From an uncultured Treponema sp. (GTDB lineage: Bacteria; Spirochaetota; Spirochaetia; Treponematales; Treponemataceae), in assembly GCA_937902445.1 (NCBI GenBank), contig CALELJ010000015.1:1-6228 (forward strand): a stretch of DNA of 6,228 nucleotides, read 5' to 3'. Positions 4,972 through 6,228 of this stretch are shown in pieces. Every line of letters starts with the position of its first letter. The stretch's first letter is position 1. Below the pieces are notes generated by a model that saw nothing but the letters and a program-made list of their open reading frames with translations, had not been told where the DNA came from and did not search any database. The translations under genes were made by a program, and so were the position numbers.

Positions 4972-5274
4972 TTATTTTCCGGAATTTGAATTGGCGATCA
5001 TTATGCCAAAACCGAGGATGAAGAATACAGGCGGAACTACGGCAAATATCAGTGAAGTCAATGGCAGGCTTCCAAGTCTGAGTACATCCACGGAAAGGAT
5101 TCCCATTTCAACAAGGAGGCTGTAGACAGTTCCGGCGTAGGAAATAACCATGCCTGCGATGATGCACATCCATGAACTTTCGCCAGTTTTATTCCACAAA
5201 AGGATCGCGCTGAAAGCAGCCATTCCACCGAGAATGAGTTTTACTATGTAAAGGATAAGTTCACTATGGGGCAT
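4972..5274 (-). CDS. Small three-helix membrane protein, function unknown
   Basis: A 100-residue protein with hydrophobic segments at about 5-27, 34-55 and 72-94, and a polar C-terminal tail (NSNSGK). No family is recognised. I chose the ATG at 5272-5274 because GGAG lies 6 nt upstream. A GTG at 5289 in the same frame would add five residues and overlap the stop codon of the upstream gene as GTGA, but it has a weaker ribosome binding site. Only 11 bp separate it from the aminotransferase-like gene, so the two almost certainly share a transcript and may be translationally coupled. No terminator is visible after it; the next gene's promoter begins at once. Confidence 0.82.
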   Translation of the reverse strand: MPHSELILYIVKLILGGMAAFSAILLWNKTGESSWMCIIAGMVISYAGTVYSLLVEMGILSVDVLRLGSLPLTSLIFAVVPPVFFILGFGIMIANSNSGK

Positions 5275-5285
5275 TGTCGTCTCCG

Positions 5286-6110
5286 TCACTTTACCTGATT
5301 TTCGGATGTAAATGGATTTTTCTTGAGGGCTGCAAAAATTCCTCGGTCGGCCCCGAAAGGAACGATGCTTGGTGTTTCATAAACAGGGCTGATTACGATT
5401 CCAAGGTCAAGGCAGTGGAGGACAAAATCCCTGTAGGCATCCATCGGAATTTTAGGGAAAAGATAAGGTCCCTTGCGTTCCCAGTACTGGTTTATGGAAT
5501 TGTCATAGATGAACCAGTCTTTTTCCGTTCTTGTCTGGAGGGCCGCAATAAGATTATAGACGGAACGGGTTACGGCAGCTTCCATTGGAGATGCAAGACG
5601 GATTTTCTTTTTCCCGGCTTCATGAATCTTTGCCATGTTTGTCTCGCTTTCCCTGACGGCAAGAATGAAAATGTTTGAAGCCCATGGCAAGGCAGGTTCA
5701 AGTATGATGCATTCCATCGATGCAAAATCAACTTCCGTCTGATGCCATGGATGATAGACGCAGGTGTGTTCCTGGCTTACGGCAAGAGCTGCGGCAACGG
5801 CATCCATCTTTGATGAAAAAATGAAGACCTTGCGGTGGTCTCCGATGAAAAGATCATTGACGGCCTTTTCAAGACGATATGAAAAATCGGTTCTGTAGCT
5901 TCCTGTGGCTCCACGGTCAAGGGCATTTTTCAGCATGGTAAAGGCACTGCCACCACCCCATCCAAGGATGGCGCGACCACCTTCCTGATAGAGATCCGTA
6001 AGCCTTACCCTTTTTTCTGTGTACAGGAATGGTCCCCTGGCCCTCTTTATGTTTCCGTATCTTTTGTATATCTCGTCAGCCAAAAAATCGATTTCATTCA
6101 TGAAAAACAT
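5286..6110 (-). CDS. Aminotransferase-like protein, probably lacking the PLP lysine
   Basis: A 274-residue protein from the ATG at 6110. The segment GPFLYTEKRVRLTDLYQEGG (26-45) followed by AILGW resembles the N-terminus of class III (fold-type I) aminotransferases. The end (CLDLGIVISPVYE, then PFGADRG) resembles their small C-terminal domain, as does ILEPALPW (136-143) a strand in the large domain. The family is usually over 400 residues, and I cannot find the active-site lysine segment or the Asp that contacts the pyridine nitrogen. It is therefore shortened and probably not a transaminase. The start is uncertain: TTG 6125, ATG 6110 and ATG 6101 are all in frame and none has a clear ribosome binding site. 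It is the first gene of a pair with the 100-residue membrane protein and divergent from the gene starting at 6162. Confidence 0.72.
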   Translation of the reverse strand: MFFMNEIDFLADEIYKRYGNIKRARGPFLYTEKRVRLTDLYQEGGRAILGWGGGSAFTMLKNALDRGATGSYRTDFSYRLEKAVNDLFIGDHRKVFIFSSKMDAVAAALAVSQEHTCVYHPWHQTEVDFASMECIILEPALPWASNIFILAVRESETNMAKIHEAGKKKIRLASPMEAAVTRSVYNLIAALQTRTEKDWFIYDNSINQYWERKGPYLFPKIPMDAYRDFVLHCLDLGIVISPVYETPSIVPFGADRGIFAALKKNPFTSENQVK

Positions 6111-6132
6111 TGTAGTGGAAAACAACTAATTT

Positions 6133-6141
6133 TGCTAGAAT
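6133..6141 (+). promoter_or_regulatory. Extended -10 promoter for the gene at 6162
   Basis: TGCTAGAAT fits the extended -10 pattern TGnTATAAT with one mismatch. It lies about 20 bp before the plus-strand ATG, which gives a very short leader. It closely resembles the TGATAGAAT in front of the cNMP regulator. Confidence 0.45.
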
Positions 6142-6161
6142 GAGAGTAATTGAGCGCTCCA

Positions 6162-6228
6162 ATGAAATTCAGACCCAGACTCCTTGATTGTTTTCTCATC
6201 CTCATTTTTCTTGCGGCCATAGGTTTTG
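6162..6228 (+). CDS. Start of a membrane-anchored or exported protein (cut by window end)
   Basis: The open frame starts MKFRPRLLDC, then a hydrophobic run FLILIFLAAIGF, and leaves the window after 22 codons. Basic residues followed by a hydrophobic helix are typical of an N-terminal membrane anchor or signal peptide. The ribosome binding site is weak, but the extended -10 promoter supports the start. Small NusG-domain-II proteins of spirochaetes begin in a similar way, but too little is visible to assign a family. Confidence 0.6.
   Translation, partial: MKFRPRLLDCFLILIFLAAIGF

Noticed and set aside
5274..5678. 134-codon plus-strand open frame
   Set aside because: It lies antisense within the aminotransferase-like gene, has no ribosome binding site and shows no recognisable protein features.

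Overview
The window looks like a piece of a spirochaete chromosome, most likely a Treponema-type organism with mid-range GC. This rests on the style of the proteins and on tRNA genes without an encoded CCA; it is inference, not proof. The first ~200 bases do not belong: they are about 27% GC and encode part of a Firmicutes-style RNase R. They join abruptly, at an AAGCTT hexamer (197-202), to the middle of a TrkH potassium transporter gene. The left end is therefore probably a chimeric join, and TrkH has lost its first ~60 residues.

Layout: 1-200 RNase R fragment (+); 206-1453 TrkH without its N-terminus (+); 1454-2064 a gene-free, repeat-rich and strongly structured stretch; 2065-2137 tRNA-Thr(CGU) (-) with a clear terminator; 2185-3468 a two-domain cyclic-nucleotide-binding regulator with a C-terminal winged helix (-); 3618-4496 a PHP-family phosphoesterase of the RNase AM/TrpH type (+), divergent from the regulator; 4502-4912 and 4972-5274 two small membrane proteins (-); 5286-6110 an aminotransferase-like protein without an obvious PLP lysine (-), directly upstream of the second small membrane protein; 6162-6228 the start of a divergent membrane-anchored or secreted protein (+).

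The most unusual part is 1471-2064. Its left half carries BIME/REP-like imperfect palindromes (core GGATTGCTGAGCCTGTCGAAG), including a 76-bp hairpin unit present twice. Its right half has two consecutive modules that each read, on the minus strand: tRNA-Thr 3' end (complete tRNA in one case, only T-arm plus acceptor tail in the other), rho-independent terminator, a 12-nt segment complementary to that particular T-arm, then the conserved 16-mer TAGCGAAGTGACCGCC. After the first module comes a GC-rich block of stacked hairpins with several GGA-containing loops. This could be a tRNA-associated mobile repeat, a non-coding RNA, or both.

Functional links between the genes are limited. The regulator gene may be co-transcribed with tRNA-Thr, since no terminator separates them. 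The aminotransferase-like gene and the 100-residue membrane protein form a tight pair. The 136-residue membrane protein has its own promoter.
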